50,375 nucleotides of DNA from Halioglobus sp. (lineage in GTDB: Bacteria; Pseudomonadota; Gammaproteobacteria; Pseudomonadales; Halieaceae): contig JAGRIE010000005.1 in the NCBI GenBank assembly GCA_020443425.1, forward strand, positions 1-50,375, given 5' to 3'. Under the pieces are notes generated by a model that was given only the letters and a program-made list of their open reading frames with translations, had not been told where the DNA came from and did no database searches. The position numbers and the translations under genes are program-made. Below, one piece after another: positions 18,276 through 26,994 of this stretch (position 1 is the stretch's first letter; every line of letters begins with the position of its first letter).

Positions 18276-18362
18276 GGTTTTGCTGCACTGGCGGGGTGCT
18301 GACTCACCACCCCGGCGCAACTGGACGATCAACGCACAAGAGTATGTTGAGATTCCCGGGGG

Positions 18363-18406
18363 CTGGACACGACAAAGCAGTCCAGATTTATGAACAAATC
18401 GGTTCA
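18363..18406. promoter_or_regulatory. Two inverted repeats in the TonB receptor / oxidoreductase divergent region
   Basis: CTGGAC (18363-18368) and GTCCAG (18380-18385) form a 6-bp dyad with 11 bp between. TGAAC (18391-18395) and GTTCA (18402-18406) form a 5-bp dyad with 6 bp between. They sit in the 357-bp region that must hold both divergent promoters, and the TGGACACG half-sequence recurs at 18411. They are candidate regulator sites; no factor is assigned. Confidence 0.4.
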
Positions 18407-18511
18407 GCCTTGGACACGCCGCCGATGGTGGCGGTGACGGGGGAGCGGTTCCACCATTGCCGCGCTTGACGGTTTCCTGTGCCGCCGGTACGGCTAAGGG
18501 AAGGAACGTAA

Positions 18512-18577
18512 ATGTCTATGGATTTGGCGCAAACGGTTCTGTGCGATTTCCCGGCACTGCCTACCATGGTGCACTGA
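18512..18577 (+). CDS. Candidate 21-residue leader peptide upstream of the flavin enzyme
   Basis: A short frame beginning MSMDLAQTVL and ending TMVH has a much better Shine-Dalgarno (AAGGAA about 7 bases ahead) than the large gene that starts 25 bp after its stop. It is in a different frame from that gene. It could be a leader that couples or limits translation of the oxidoreductase, or chance. It contains no run of one amino acid as in classical attenuators. Confidence 0.3.
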   Translation: MSMDLAQTVLCDFPALPTMVH

Positions 18578-18602
18578 CACTTCCAACGCCAGAGCCGAAA
18601 CC

Positions 18603-20741
18603 ATGTCACATCGCTACCACCACCTGCTGTCACCGGGTCGCATCGGCGACCTGGAACTCCGCAACCGCATCGTGATGGCAGCGATGGGCACGAACTTCGC
18701 GGCGCCCGACGGACACTGCACCGAACAGTTGGTCGCCTACTATGAGGCTCGCGCCCGTGGCGGCGCCGGGCTGCTGGTACTGGAGACATCCGCCGCCTTC
18801 TGGCCCAGCGGCGCCAGCATGCCGAATACGATCGCTTTCTCCGACGACCGGTTCATCCCCGGCCTTGCTGAACTCACCCACCGTGTTCACCAACACGGTG
18901 CCAGGATCGTGGCGCAGCTCAACCACAGCGGCAAGATGGCGCAGGAGGATACCGTGGCGGGGCGCCCCATTCCGGTCCCCTCCCCGGTCAAGCCCTCCCG
19001 CAGCGATATGTTCAATGTACTGACCCGGGACGAGGCCGCCACCTTTATCAAGGGTGCCGGCCCCGGTGGTCGCGGCCCGAACTACGTGGAGATGACCGCC
19101 GATGACATCGCCGCGGTAGTGGCGGGTTTTGCCCGCGCAGCGGTGCGGGCCCGCGACGCCGGGTTTGACGGGGTGGAACTGCACGCCGGGCACGGCTATC
19201 TGCTGGCCAATTTCCTCTCCCCGTACACCAACCGACGCACCGATCAGTACGGTGGCTCAGTAGCAAACCGCGCCCGCTTCCTGTTGCAGACGATTGCCGC
19301 GGTGCGAGCCGCCACCGCCCCCGGCTTCCCTGTTCTCGTCCGCCTCGACGCCCACGAATACCGCATCGACAACGGTATCAGGCTGGCAGACTGCATCGCG
19401 ACCGCCAGCCTGTGTGAACAGGCCGGGGCTGACGCCATCGACGTCAGCGCCTATGGCAATATAGCGCATGCTATCGCTTTCACTGAGGCACCGCTGGTAC
19501 ACGAAGCGGGCGGATTCATACCGTTTGCAAAAGCCGTCAAGCAGGCGGTCACGATCCCAGTCATCGCCGTCGGAAGAATTGAACCCGACGCAGCAGAGCG
19601 TGGCATCGACGCAGGTCATTTCGACTTCCTGGCCATGGGCAGGAAGTTGCTGGCGGATCCCGAACTGCCCAATAAACTGTCGGCGCAGCAGGAAAAACTG
19701 ATAACGCCCTGCATTTACTGCTACATCTGCGTCAGCCAGATCTTCATCAACAAACCGGTATGCTGCGCCGTAAACCATAACACCGGCCGTGAGCACGAGG
19801 CGGATATCCTCGCGACAACGGCAGTGCCGAAAACAATTCTGGTGATCGGCGGCGGCCCCGGCGGTATGGAGTCCGCCCGCCTGCTGGCAGAAAAAGGACA
19901 CCGGGTGCACCTGTGGGAAAAGGAGGCCGACCTCGGCGGCACCGCGCGTATCGCGGGACTGGCGTACGCACCCAATGAAAAGCTGGTGCACTATCTCGCC
20001 GAGGCAATACGCCGCCTCCCCGTTTCGATTCGACTGCGCACCACGGCCAATCGTGAGAATATCGCCGCCCTGCAACCCGACCACGTCATTCTGGCCACCG
20101 GTGCTCTGCGCGTCGCTCCAGACATTGTGGGCAGGGCACAGCGCCATGTATTCGATGGCGACGAGCTGCGCGGCATCCTGTTCGGGAACAACGCTGGCGC
20201 GATGGCAAAACTGTCACTGCCCCGGCGCCTGGTCCTGCTGGCGGGACGCTACAGCCAGCTGTTGCGTCATATCGCGCTGATGCGAGTGCTCAGCAGGCTG
20301 TGGATGCCTGTCAGTAAAAACGTCGTGATTATCGGCGGTGGCCTGGTGGGTCTGGAGCTGGCCGAGTACCTGGTAGAGCGCAAGCGCACAGTGACGGTGC
20401 TGGAACCCGGCCCGGCGTTTGGTCCCGAACTCTCCATCGTGCGCAGGGCGCGGGTGTTGCACCAGCTGGAGGCGCACGGTACGGCGCTGCATCCATCGGT
20501 GGAGGATATCCACATCGGCAGGCGGGCAGTGACTTTTTCACTGGCCGGCGAACGGCAGGTAAAAGCCTGCGACCAGGTCATCATAGCGATGGGCGCCCAA
20601 CCGGACAACCAGCTGTCAAACCAGCTGGCTGCCACCGGCGCACAGATCCACCGGGTCGGGGACTGCCGCAGGGTGGGCTATATCGACGGTGCGATTCTGG
20701 ACGCCCGCAAGCTGGTACAGCAGCTGGATGCCATGCCCTGA
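18603..20741 (+). CDS. FMN/Fe-S/FAD oxidoreductase, 2,4-dienoyl-CoA reductase-like
   Basis: Old-yellow-enzyme-type protein of 712 aa in the FadH/trimethylamine dehydrogenase family. An FMN barrel (about 8-360) contains HAGHGYLLANFLSP and RRTDQYGG. A 4Fe-4S cluster is expected at C370, C373, C376 and C387 or C388; this CxxCxxC spacing is that of trimethylamine dehydrogenase rather than E. coli FadH (CxxCx3C). Two dinucleotide-binding motifs follow, VIGGGPGGMESA near 414 and VIIGGGLVGLELAEYL near 574. Expected chemistry is NAD(P)H-dependent reduction of a conjugated C=C, for example an enoyl- or dienoyl-CoA. The Shine-Dalgarno is poor, and a small frame with a strong one lies just upstream. Confidence 0.9.
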   Translation: MSHRYHHLLSPGRIGDLELRNRIVMAAMGTNFAAPDGHCTEQLVAYYEARARGGAGLLVLETSAAFWPSGASMPNTIAFSDDRFIPGLAELTHRVHQHGARIVAQLNHSGKMAQEDTVAGRPIPVPSPVKPSRSDMFNVLTRDEAATFIKGAGPGGRGPNYVEMTADDIAAVVAGFARAAVRARDAGFDGVELHAGHGYLLANFLSPYTNRRTDQYGGSVANRARFLLQTIAAVRAATAPGFPVLVRLDAHEYRIDNGIRLADCIATASLCEQAGADAIDVSAYGNIAHAIAFTEAPLVHEAGGFIPFAKAVKQAVTIPVIAVGRIEPDAAERGIDAGHFDFLAMGRKLLADPELPNKLSAQQEKLITPCIYCYICVSQIFINKPVCCAVNHNTGREHEADILATTAVPKTILVIGGGPGGMESARLLAEKGHRVHLWEKEADLGGTARIAGLAYAPNEKLVHYLAEAIRRLPVSIRLRTTANRENIAALQPDHVILATGALRVAPDIVGRAQRHVFDGDELRGILFGNNAGAMAKLSLPRRLVLLAGRYSQLLRHIALMRVLSRLWMPVSKNVVIIGGGLVGLELAEYLVERKRTVTVLEPGPAFGPELSIVRRARVLHQLEAHGTALHPSVEDIHIGRRAVTFSLAGERQVKACDQVIIAMGAQPDNQLSNQLAATGAQIHRVGDCRRVGYIDGAILDARKLVQQLDAMP

Positions 20742-20757
20742 GAGCTGGCGACAGTGC

Positions 20758-21912
20758 CTAGACCCGACCCAGGGCCTGCACCCTGTCCCTGTAGGCCTTG
20801 GGAGTGAAACCGGTCCAGCCCTTGAAAGAGCGCACGAACGAACTGGGTTCGGTAAAGCCGAGCAGCTCGGCCAGCTCCGCCACGCGCGCGCCCTCGTGCA
20901 ACAGCTTGTCGATGGCCACCTCACAGCGCACCTCATCCTTGATCGCCTGGTAGCTGGTCTCCTCTGCCTGCAAGCGACGCCGCAGGCTCGACTCCGACAA
21001 GTACAGCATGGCCGCCACGTCGGCAAAAGACGGCATGCCACTGGACAGGTCGATACTCAACAGGGATTTGATCGCGGCGCTGGTGCTCAGCGGAACCCGC
21101 CCCATTGCGATCACATGATAGACGCTGTTCTTGAGGAAATCGTTAAGCGATTCGGGGGTATGCACCACACGGCGATCCAGCAGCACGCGATCGAAGCTGA
21201 AGGTATTTTCACCTGCGTCGAAATACACTGAACCGTTGACGGTGCGGGCGAGGCTGTCGCGGTATTCGCGATTGACAAACGGCGCATCGATGCGCAGTTC
21301 CACACCGCTGAGCATCTGCCCTATCAGCCAGCCACACAGTGCGTTCCAGACAATCAGTCCCGACGACCTGGCGGCGGCGATACCGGAGTCAACCCGGTCC
21401 CAGTCATCGGGTATCAATACCTCGGTCGCCTGTGCGATATCAATCTCATAGCTCAGCTTGGCGGAGTCCGAAGCGACATCCTCCAGCAGGCGCATACGAT
21501 AGTGGTTTAACGGGTAGAGCAGCGCGTCCAGTCGCTCGGCCAGCCGCAGCGCGTCCCTGAGTGTGCGCCCTCCGATCATGCAGTGACACATCAATTCGAA
21601 GGTCTCACTGCCGAGGCCCGCCGCCCACGGCAGACGCCGCTCCAGCTCCTGCATTTTTGCCGCCGCGGCCTTGTACAGGCGAGAATAGTGTATCGCCGGC
21701 AGTGCGTGCTCGGCATCCAGCGCCGTGATGCGGTCTATTCTCAGGTCAACCGCTGCCGCCAGTGCGGCCGCATCAATCCCGATCCGCTCCATGTAATCGA
21801 GCAGGCGCAGGAACTTTTTTGCGGATACCGTAATTTCGGCCATCGTGGTGTCAACTGCCCTGGCAGCCGGTGAATCAGAGTTGGCGTCGTTATTTGGCGT
21901 GGAGTCTAACAT
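20758..21912 (-). CDS. AraC-family transcriptional regulator (Arabinose_bd/OruR type)
   Basis: Regulator of 384 aa from the ATG at 21912. The large N-terminal domain (about 25-260) resembles the Arabinose_bd-type ligand domain of OruR-like AraC proteins. The C-terminal helix-turn-helix pair (about 285-375) shows ESSLRRRLQAEETSYQAIKDEVR and LAELLGFTEPSSFVRSFKGWTGFTPKAYR, which are typical. A shorter start at 21843 (MAEITVSAKKF) is possible, since the first 23 residues look unstructured. It converges on the flavin enzyme and diverges from the SDR-MFS pair, so it probably controls one or both in response to a pathway intermediate. Confidence 0.88.
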   Translation of the reverse strand: MLDSTPNNDANSDSPAARAVDTTMAEITVSAKKFLRLLDYMERIGIDAAALAAAVDLRIDRITALDAEHALPAIHYSRLYKAAAAKMQELERRLPWAAGLGSETFELMCHCMIGGRTLRDALRLAERLDALLYPLNHYRMRLLEDVASDSAKLSYEIDIAQATEVLIPDDWDRVDSGIAAARSSGLIVWNALCGWLIGQMLSGVELRIDAPFVNREYRDSLARTVNGSVYFDAGENTFSFDRVLLDRRVVHTPESLNDFLKNSVYHVIAMGRVPLSTSAAIKSLLSIDLSSGMPSFADVAAMLYLSESSLRRRLQAEETSYQAIKDEVRCEVAIDKLLHEGARVAELAELLGFTEPSSFVRSFKGWTGFTPKAYRDRVQALGRV

Positions 21913-22092
21913 AGAACAGGTCCGCCTCAAGAAGTGCCGCAGCACCGGCGGGGAACTGAGTGAATATGTCCAGCAAATTGATCGGATGGGCCCTATGCAC
22001 CGGTGCCTGCCCGCATGCCATAATCGGGGCCCGTTCAGGTCCACAGGCGCACGCCGGGATACCTGCTACCGCTAAGAATAAGGAGTCAACAC

Positions 22093-22848
22093 ATGAGCCT
22101 GTTAGAGAAAAAGTCGGGGCTGGTCACCGGTTCCGGCCAGGGCATCGGTCGCGCCATCGCACTCTCCTATGCCCGCGAGGGCGCCAGCGTCGTGGTGTCG
22201 GATATCAATGATGAGATGGGACAGGAAACCGTGCAACTCATCACCGACGCGGGGGGCAGCGCGGTATTCTGCCACTGTGACGTCAGCGACGAGGCATCGG
22301 TCAAAGCCCTGGTGGACGCCGCCTTGCAACACTATGGACGCCTCGATATCGCCTGCAACAGCGCGGCACTCAGCCGTGGCTCGGGTCCCATTCACCAGTA
22401 CGATCGCGCGGTCTTCGACCAGACCCTCGATATGTGCCTGACCAATACCTGGCTGTGTATGAAATACGAGATTGCCGCCATGCTGGAACACGGTGGCGCT
22501 ATCGTGAACATTTCATCCAACGCCTCTCTGCGCGGCCAGGCCTTCAATACCGCCTATGCGGCCGCCAAGGCCGGGGTCAATGTACTGACACAGAGTTCAG
22601 CCGCGGAGTACGGCAAGCAGGGCATACGGATCAACGCGGTTTCACCCGGTGTCATTCGCACCCCGGGACTGGAAAAGTACTTTGCAGAACAACCCGATAT
22701 GGAGGCGGGACTGCGCAAAAAAGCCGCGATGAATCGCCTGGGTGAACCCGCGGAAATCGCCGAGGCGGTGAGCTTTCTCTGCAGCGACCGGGCCTCGTTC
22801 ATCACCGGGCAAATACTGTCGGTCGATGGCGGTGGATCAGTGCGCTAG
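22093..22848 (+). CDS. SDR family oxidoreductase
   Basis: Classical SDR of 251 aa: TGSGQGIG near residue 13, VSDIND with an aspartate after the second strand (NAD preference), CNSAA at the NNAG position, NISSNAS, the YAAAK catalytic pair and a C-terminal VDGGGSVR. An AAGGAG Shine-Dalgarno lies 8-9 bases before the ATG. It begins a plus-strand pair with an MFS transporter (36 bp between them) and is divergent from the AraC-type gene. Likely an NAD-dependent alcohol or hydroxyacyl dehydrogenase of the local pathway. Confidence 0.9.
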   Translation: MSLLEKKSGLVTGSGQGIGRAIALSYAREGASVVVSDINDEMGQETVQLITDAGGSAVFCHCDVSDEASVKALVDAALQHYGRLDIACNSAALSRGSGPIHQYDRAVFDQTLDMCLTNTWLCMKYEIAAMLEHGGAIVNISSNASLRGQAFNTAYAAAKAGVNVLTQSSAAEYGKQGIRINAVSPGVIRTPGLEKYFAEQPDMEAGLRKKAAMNRLGEPAEIAEAVSFLCSDRASFITGQILSVDGGGSVR

Positions 22849-22884
22849 TGCGATTTCGGCAAATTCAGCGGCAGGGGTAAGGCA

Positions 22885-24090
22885 ATGTATTATGGATGGC
22901 GTATCGTCGGCGGCAGCTTCCTGTCGCAGGCCCTGGTTCTCGGCTTCTTCACCTATGCAGTGAGCCTGCTCACACAGCCGGTGACGGAGACTTTCGAAGT
23001 CGGTGTCGAGATGGTGATGTACGGCCTGACCAGCGGCACCTTCATCGGGCTGGTCACCATGCCCATCGTCGGCACCATGCTCGACCGGTTGTCGGTGCGG
23101 ATACTGTTCGGCAGCGGGATCGCGCTGTTCGCACTCGGGCTGTGGCTGTTGGCACAGAGCGCCACGATCACCCAGTATATCGTCACCTTCGGCATCACAA
23201 TGGCGCTGGCCAATGCACTGGCGGGCTCCATGATCTCCTCGGCCGTGGTGTCACGGTGGTTCACCGAGAGCCGCGGCAAGGCGCTGGGAATCGCCGCGAC
23301 AGGGACATCGGTGGGCGGTATCCTGGTGCCGGGATTGATCGCGTTCTGGCTGCCGGATCACGGCTGGCGCGGCAGCCTGGAAAACCTCGCGCTGGTGCTG
23401 GCAGTCATCGTGCTGCCCGTCGTGCTCTGGTGTATTCGCAGCTGGCCCGCAGATGTCGGGATATGCGAGACGCCACAGGGCGAGCTGGGCAGCCCGGACC
23501 ACCCCGCTGCCCAGCTCGCACTCAAGGATATTCTGCGCAACCCGAATTTCTGGTGGCTCAGTCTGTCGCTGGGCCTGCTGTTCAGCAGCTATTCTGCCAC
23601 CCTGTCGAATATCACACCCTACGCCACACAACTGGGACATTTGGAAGAGTCGGCATCCGGCCTCATCATGATCATTGCCGTGAGCGGCCTGGTCGGGAAA
23701 CTCCTGTTCGGCGCGGCTGCCGATATGCTCAACCACAAACTGGCACTGTGGATCGCACAGTCGCTGCTGGCGACCGGCTTCGCCGCGCTCGCACTGGAGC
23801 CACCGTATGCGCTTATCGTGATGGGCTGCATCTCCATAGGATTGGCGGCGGGCGGGATGCTGCCCGTGTGGGGAGCGCTGACTGCGGACCTGTTCGGCCT
23901 GCAAAGCTACGGTCGGGCCTTTGGCCTGATGGCGCCCATTATCACCGTACTGGTGATGGTCGGCTTTCCGCTGGCCGGCAGGCTGTACGACATGACCGGC
24001 AGTTTCAGCCTGTGCCTCTGGCTATTCGCCGCCATGATGGCCGTCGCCGCCATCCTGCTTATTCCGCTGCGGGTGTCACGGGCGCCCTGA
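22885..24090 (+). CDS. MFS transporter, monocarboxylate-porter-like
   Basis: Major facilitator of 401 aa with 12 expected helices. The N-terminal WRIVGGSFLSQALVLGFFTYAVS and the cytoplasmic-loop segment SRWFTESRGKALGIAATGTSVGG match the monocarboxylate/oxalate-formate branch. It probably imports an organic acid used by the surrounding enzymes. An upstream SDR gene and a GGGGTAAGG before the ATG suggest an operon. The divergent AraC-type regulator is the likely control. Confidence 0.9.
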   Translation: MYYGWRIVGGSFLSQALVLGFFTYAVSLLTQPVTETFEVGVEMVMYGLTSGTFIGLVTMPIVGTMLDRLSVRILFGSGIALFALGLWLLAQSATITQYIVTFGITMALANALAGSMISSAVVSRWFTESRGKALGIAATGTSVGGILVPGLIAFWLPDHGWRGSLENLALVLAVIVLPVVLWCIRSWPADVGICETPQGELGSPDHPAAQLALKDILRNPNFWWLSLSLGLLFSSYSATLSNITPYATQLGHLEESASGLIMIIAVSGLVGKLLFGAAADMLNHKLALWIAQSLLATGFAALALEPPYALIVMGCISIGLAAGGMLPVWGALTADLFGLQSYGRAFGLMAPIITVLVMVGFPLAGRLYDMTGSFSLCLWLFAAMMAVAAILLIPLRVSRAP

Positions 24091-24111
24091 CACCGGCCCG
24101 CGTCACTGCGG

Positions 24112-25047
24112 TCACCGCCGGGGCCGGGACGCGGCCTGGTTTGTGATTATCTCGATCAGCAGTGTCCTGAACCAGCCATGCAGGGGGTCGTCAGCCAGCA
24201 CCGTAGGCCAGATCAGCAGTTTATCGATCGGCGGCAGTTGCAGGGGAAACTGGCAGCACTTCACAGCGAACCGCGACTCCAGGAATTCCCCCATGCCGGC
24301 GGGGACGGTGCAGAGCGCATCGGTGTTTTCCAGCACCATGGCCGCGGAACTGAAATGCGAGACTTTCGCCAGTAATCGCCGCTCCACCGTATGCTCACTC
24401 AATAGTTCATCGATTACCGTTCTCTGCTGGTTCGCAGTTGAAATGAGCACATGCTTCTCCTGGTTGAACTGTTTCAGGCTCACGCGCTTTTTTATTCGCG
24501 GGTGATCCTTGCGGCAGATCACCACGAGTTCCTCCTTGCCCACCACTTGATAGTCCACGCCGCGGCCCGCCGGTGGCTGGAAATAGATGGCGAAATCGTT
24601 TTGGCCGAGTTTAAAGTCCGACGGTACTCCCTCGGCAAACAGCGGCAGCAAATCCACACCGACACGAGGCGCCTCTGCCTGCAAGCGCTCCAGCAGGGCG
24701 GCCAGGTGCACCGTTTCAAAATAATCCCCGGTGACCATGGTGAAATGCCGCTCGCTGTGCGCCGGATCGACCTGCCTCGGCGCCAGGCTCTGGCGTATCT
24801 GGGCCAGCGCCGGGGCCAGTTCGAGGTACCAGGCCTGCGCCCTGGGTGTGGGTTCCATCCCGCGCCGGCTGCGTACGAACAACGGGTCCTTCAGGGTGAG
24901 CCGGAGCCGTTGCAGGGCAGCACTCATTGCGGGCTGTGTCAGGCCCAGCTGCACACCAGCCTGCGATAACTGGCCCGTCTCCATCACCGCTTCAAATACG
25001 GTTAACAGATTGAGGTCGACACCCTTCAGGTTCAGCTTGGCAGACAT
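24112..25047 (-). CDS. LysR-family transcriptional regulator
   Basis: LysR regulator of 311 aa. The N-terminal winged helix (about 8-68) reads LNLLTVFEAVMETGQLSQAG...LGLTQPAMSAALQRLR, and the periplasmic-binding-like effector domain spans about 95-300. The ATG at 25047 fits the family; an in-frame start at 25086 would place 13 unusual residues in front. It is divergent from the aldolase-dioxygenase-ligase genes with a 122-bp spacer that holds nested dyads, the classical arrangement for a LysR activator sensing a pathway intermediate. Confidence 0.92.
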   Translation of the reverse strand: MSAKLNLKGVDLNLLTVFEAVMETGQLSQAGVQLGLTQPAMSAALQRLRLTLKDPLFVRSRRGMEPTPRAQAWYLELAPALAQIRQSLAPRQVDPAHSERHFTMVTGDYFETVHLAALLERLQAEAPRVGVDLLPLFAEGVPSDFKLGQNDFAIYFQPPAGRGVDYQVVGKEELVVICRKDHPRIKKRVSLKQFNQEKHVLISTANQQRTVIDELLSEHTVERRLLAKVSHFSSAAMVLENTDALCTVPAGMGEFLESRFAVKCCQFPLQLPPIDKLLIWPTVLADDPLHGWFRTLLIEIITNQAASRPRR

Positions 25048-25058
25048 AATATTATTCC

Positions 25059-25088
25059 AATTGATATGTCGCATATTATTTATCAATT
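25059..25088. promoter_or_regulatory. Nested inverted repeats, candidate LysR operator
   Basis: An outer perfect dyad AATTGATA (25059-25066) / TATCAATT (25081-25088) encloses an inner perfect dyad ATATG (25064-25068) / CATAT (25072-25076). The inner one fits the T-N11-A style of LysR boxes. They lie 12 bp upstream of the LysR start, and a further half-site AATTGATC occurs near 25129-25136, towards the aldolase-like gene. This is a candidate autoregulated LysR site. Confidence 0.5.
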
Positions 25089-25169
25089 TTACTAATTCAG
25101 CAATCTGGCCTACATTGCCTACACTTCGAATTGATCACTGCAGTGCACACCAGCCTGAATGGAGTTCCT

Positions 25170-25940
25170 ATGAAACGGTTTGATGGTCTCAATCGGCAAA
25201 TGGTTGAACAGTTTGCACCCCGGCCGGGGCGACGCCCACTGCTGCCGCCGCTATCAGAAAAGGCGCAAGTCGCGCTGATGTGCCGGATGCTGTTCAGGGA
25301 GGGCTGGAACGAACATATCGCCGGCCATATCACCTACCGCCTGGCGGACGGCAATATACTGACCAACCCCTGGGAATTGAGCTGGGACGAACTGACTGCC
25401 AGCGATATCGTCACCCTGGACAGTGACGGCCAGATCATCGACAGCGAATGGAATGTGACACCGGCCATCGGTCTGCACCTGCAGTTGCACGCGCTGCGAC
25501 CGGATGTACACGTCGTCATCCACAACCATGCCCACTGGAGCGGTATCTGGGCGAACCTGCAAAAAGTGCCGCCGGTGTACGACCAGGCCGGCGCCTACTG
25601 CGGCAGCCGTTTACCGCTGTACAACGAGTACTCCGGCACCTTCGAAGATAAGGACACCAGCCTGTCCGCTGCCGAAGCGCTCGGCGACGCCCGCTGGGCC
25701 CTGCTCGCCAACCACGGCTCCCTGGTGGTGGCCAAGGACCTCCGGCAGGCCCACCTGCGCGCGATCACACTGGAGTGGCGCAGCAAGCGCGCCTATGAGG
25801 TACTGGTCGCCGGCGGCGCAACCCCGCTGCCGGATGAAGAAGTCGACAAACTCACTATCGTCGATGACAACGGATTCCCCTTCTGCTGGGAGGCCATGGC
25901 GCGACGCGAGCTCAAGGAAGATCCCAGCATTCTGGACTGA
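25170..25940 (+). CDS. Class II aldolase/adducin-like protein lacking the catalytic glutamate
   Basis: Protein of 256 aa with the aldolase_II fold. Zinc ligands match fuculose-1-phosphate aldolase: H118 and H120 (VIHNHAH) and H182 (LLANHG). With a constant offset of 26 from FucA H92/H94, the catalytic E73 falls on A99, so ordinary aldol cleavage is unlikely. Related zinc proteins act as decarboxylases or have unknown roles. The ATG at 25170 has GGAG (25161-25164) five bases ahead; an upstream in-frame TTG is not needed. It is the first gene of the putative LysR-controlled operon. Confidence 0.88.
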   Translation: MKRFDGLNRQMVEQFAPRPGRRPLLPPLSEKAQVALMCRMLFREGWNEHIAGHITYRLADGNILTNPWELSWDELTASDIVTLDSDGQIIDSEWNVTPAIGLHLQLHALRPDVHVVIHNHAHWSGIWANLQKVPPVYDQAGAYCGSRLPLYNEYSGTFEDKDTSLSAAEALGDARWALLANHGSLVVAKDLRQAHLRAITLEWRSKRAYEVLVAGGATPLPDEEVDKLTIVDDNGFPFCWEAMARRELKEDPSILD

Positions 25941-25987
25941 CCCGAAACCTGTTTCTGGACCAAGCTTGATTCCATTGAGGAGTAATT

Positions 25988-26911
25988 ATGTCTCTCACTG
26001 TCACGCCCCTGGACAATGTCGGCGCCGAAGTTTCCGGATTTGATATTGGCAAGCCGATATCCGATGCGATAAAAGCTGAACTGAAAGCGCTGTGGTATGA
26101 ACACGGCGTTCTGCTGTTCCGCGACCAGGACATCAACCCGCAGCGGCAGATCGAGTTCAGTCGTATTTTCGGCCCGCTGGAATTACACCCCCTCAAGGCG
26201 ACAACGTCTGCAGAGAACCCGGAACTGTTTGTACTGGAAAACGGCGGTGACAACGACAAGTACTACACCGCCTACTACCGCGGCGAGGAGATAGTGGGCC
26301 GCCTGGACTGGCATATTGACCTGCACTACACCGGCCGCCCCAATCACGGCGCCCTGCTCCGGGCGATCGTGATCCCTTCCGCTGACGGCCTGACGGGGTT
26401 TGGCGACCTGGCCCGGGCGTATGACGCCCTGGACGACGCCACCAAGCAGCTGTTGGATAAGATTGAACTCGCCTACAGTTTTTCCATGCAGAGAAAACAC
26501 ATGCGTTACGTGGACCTGGAGGGTTACCAGCCCGGCCCCTATAGCCCGAGAAAACCCTCGGATGTAAACTTCCCGGACTTTCCGGATGCGGTCTATCCCG
26601 GCGCTGTCACACACCCGGTAACCGGCGCCAAAATATTGGGTGTGGTGGAGCAATTTCTCGATCGCGTGATTGCGCCGCAGAGGGCGGGAATTTCAAATGA
26701 CGAATCAATCGAGCTGCTGGAACGCCTGGTCGCCCATACCCGCAAGCCCGAGTTCCATTACTTCCACAAGTGGCGAGAGGGCGATATGGTGCTCTGGGAT
26801 AACTGGCGCATCATGCACTGTACAACGGGAACAAAACCCGGGGTGCGCCGGGTGATCAATCGCACCACGATTGCAGGCGACGTCACCCTGGGCCGGACCC
26901 TGTCTGAATAG
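25988..26911 (+). CDS. TauD/TfdA-family Fe(II)/2-oxoglutarate dioxygenase
   Basis: Non-haem iron oxygenase of 307 aa. The facial triad is H109-x-D111 (LDWHIDLHY) and H277 (NWRIMHCTTG). R292, exactly 15 residues after H277, matches the 2-oxoglutarate-binding arginine of TauD (H255/R270). The family hydroxylates carbons next to sulfonates, ethers, esters or amines, usually leading to C-O, C-S or C-N cleavage. A GAGGAG Shine-Dalgarno precedes the ATG, and it follows the aldolase-like gene by 47 bp. A position between a zinc protein and a CoA ligase suggests oxidative release of a carboxylic acid that is then activated. Confidence 0.92.
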   Translation: MSLTVTPLDNVGAEVSGFDIGKPISDAIKAELKALWYEHGVLLFRDQDINPQRQIEFSRIFGPLELHPLKATTSAENPELFVLENGGDNDKYYTAYYRGEEIVGRLDWHIDLHYTGRPNHGALLRAIVIPSADGLTGFGDLARAYDALDDATKQLLDKIELAYSFSMQRKHMRYVDLEGYQPGPYSPRKPSDVNFPDFPDAVYPGAVTHPVTGAKILGVVEQFLDRVIAPQRAGISNDESIELLERLVAHTRKPEFHYFHKWREGDMVLWDNWRIMHCTTGTKPGVRRVINRTTIAGDVTLGRTLSE

Positions 26912-26994
26912 GCGCATGCTGTGCGAGAGATATCGATGAATCATCCTGCTACTCCAGGGTCCGGACGGGCCGATAACACAACAGGAATAATGGC

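Noticed and set aside
18333-18510. Longer TonB receptor or flavin-enzyme starts in the divergent region
   Set aside because: Extensions add charged, unstructured residues and lack Shine-Dalgarno sequences, while the chosen receptor start has GGGAG at good spacing and a normal signal peptide.
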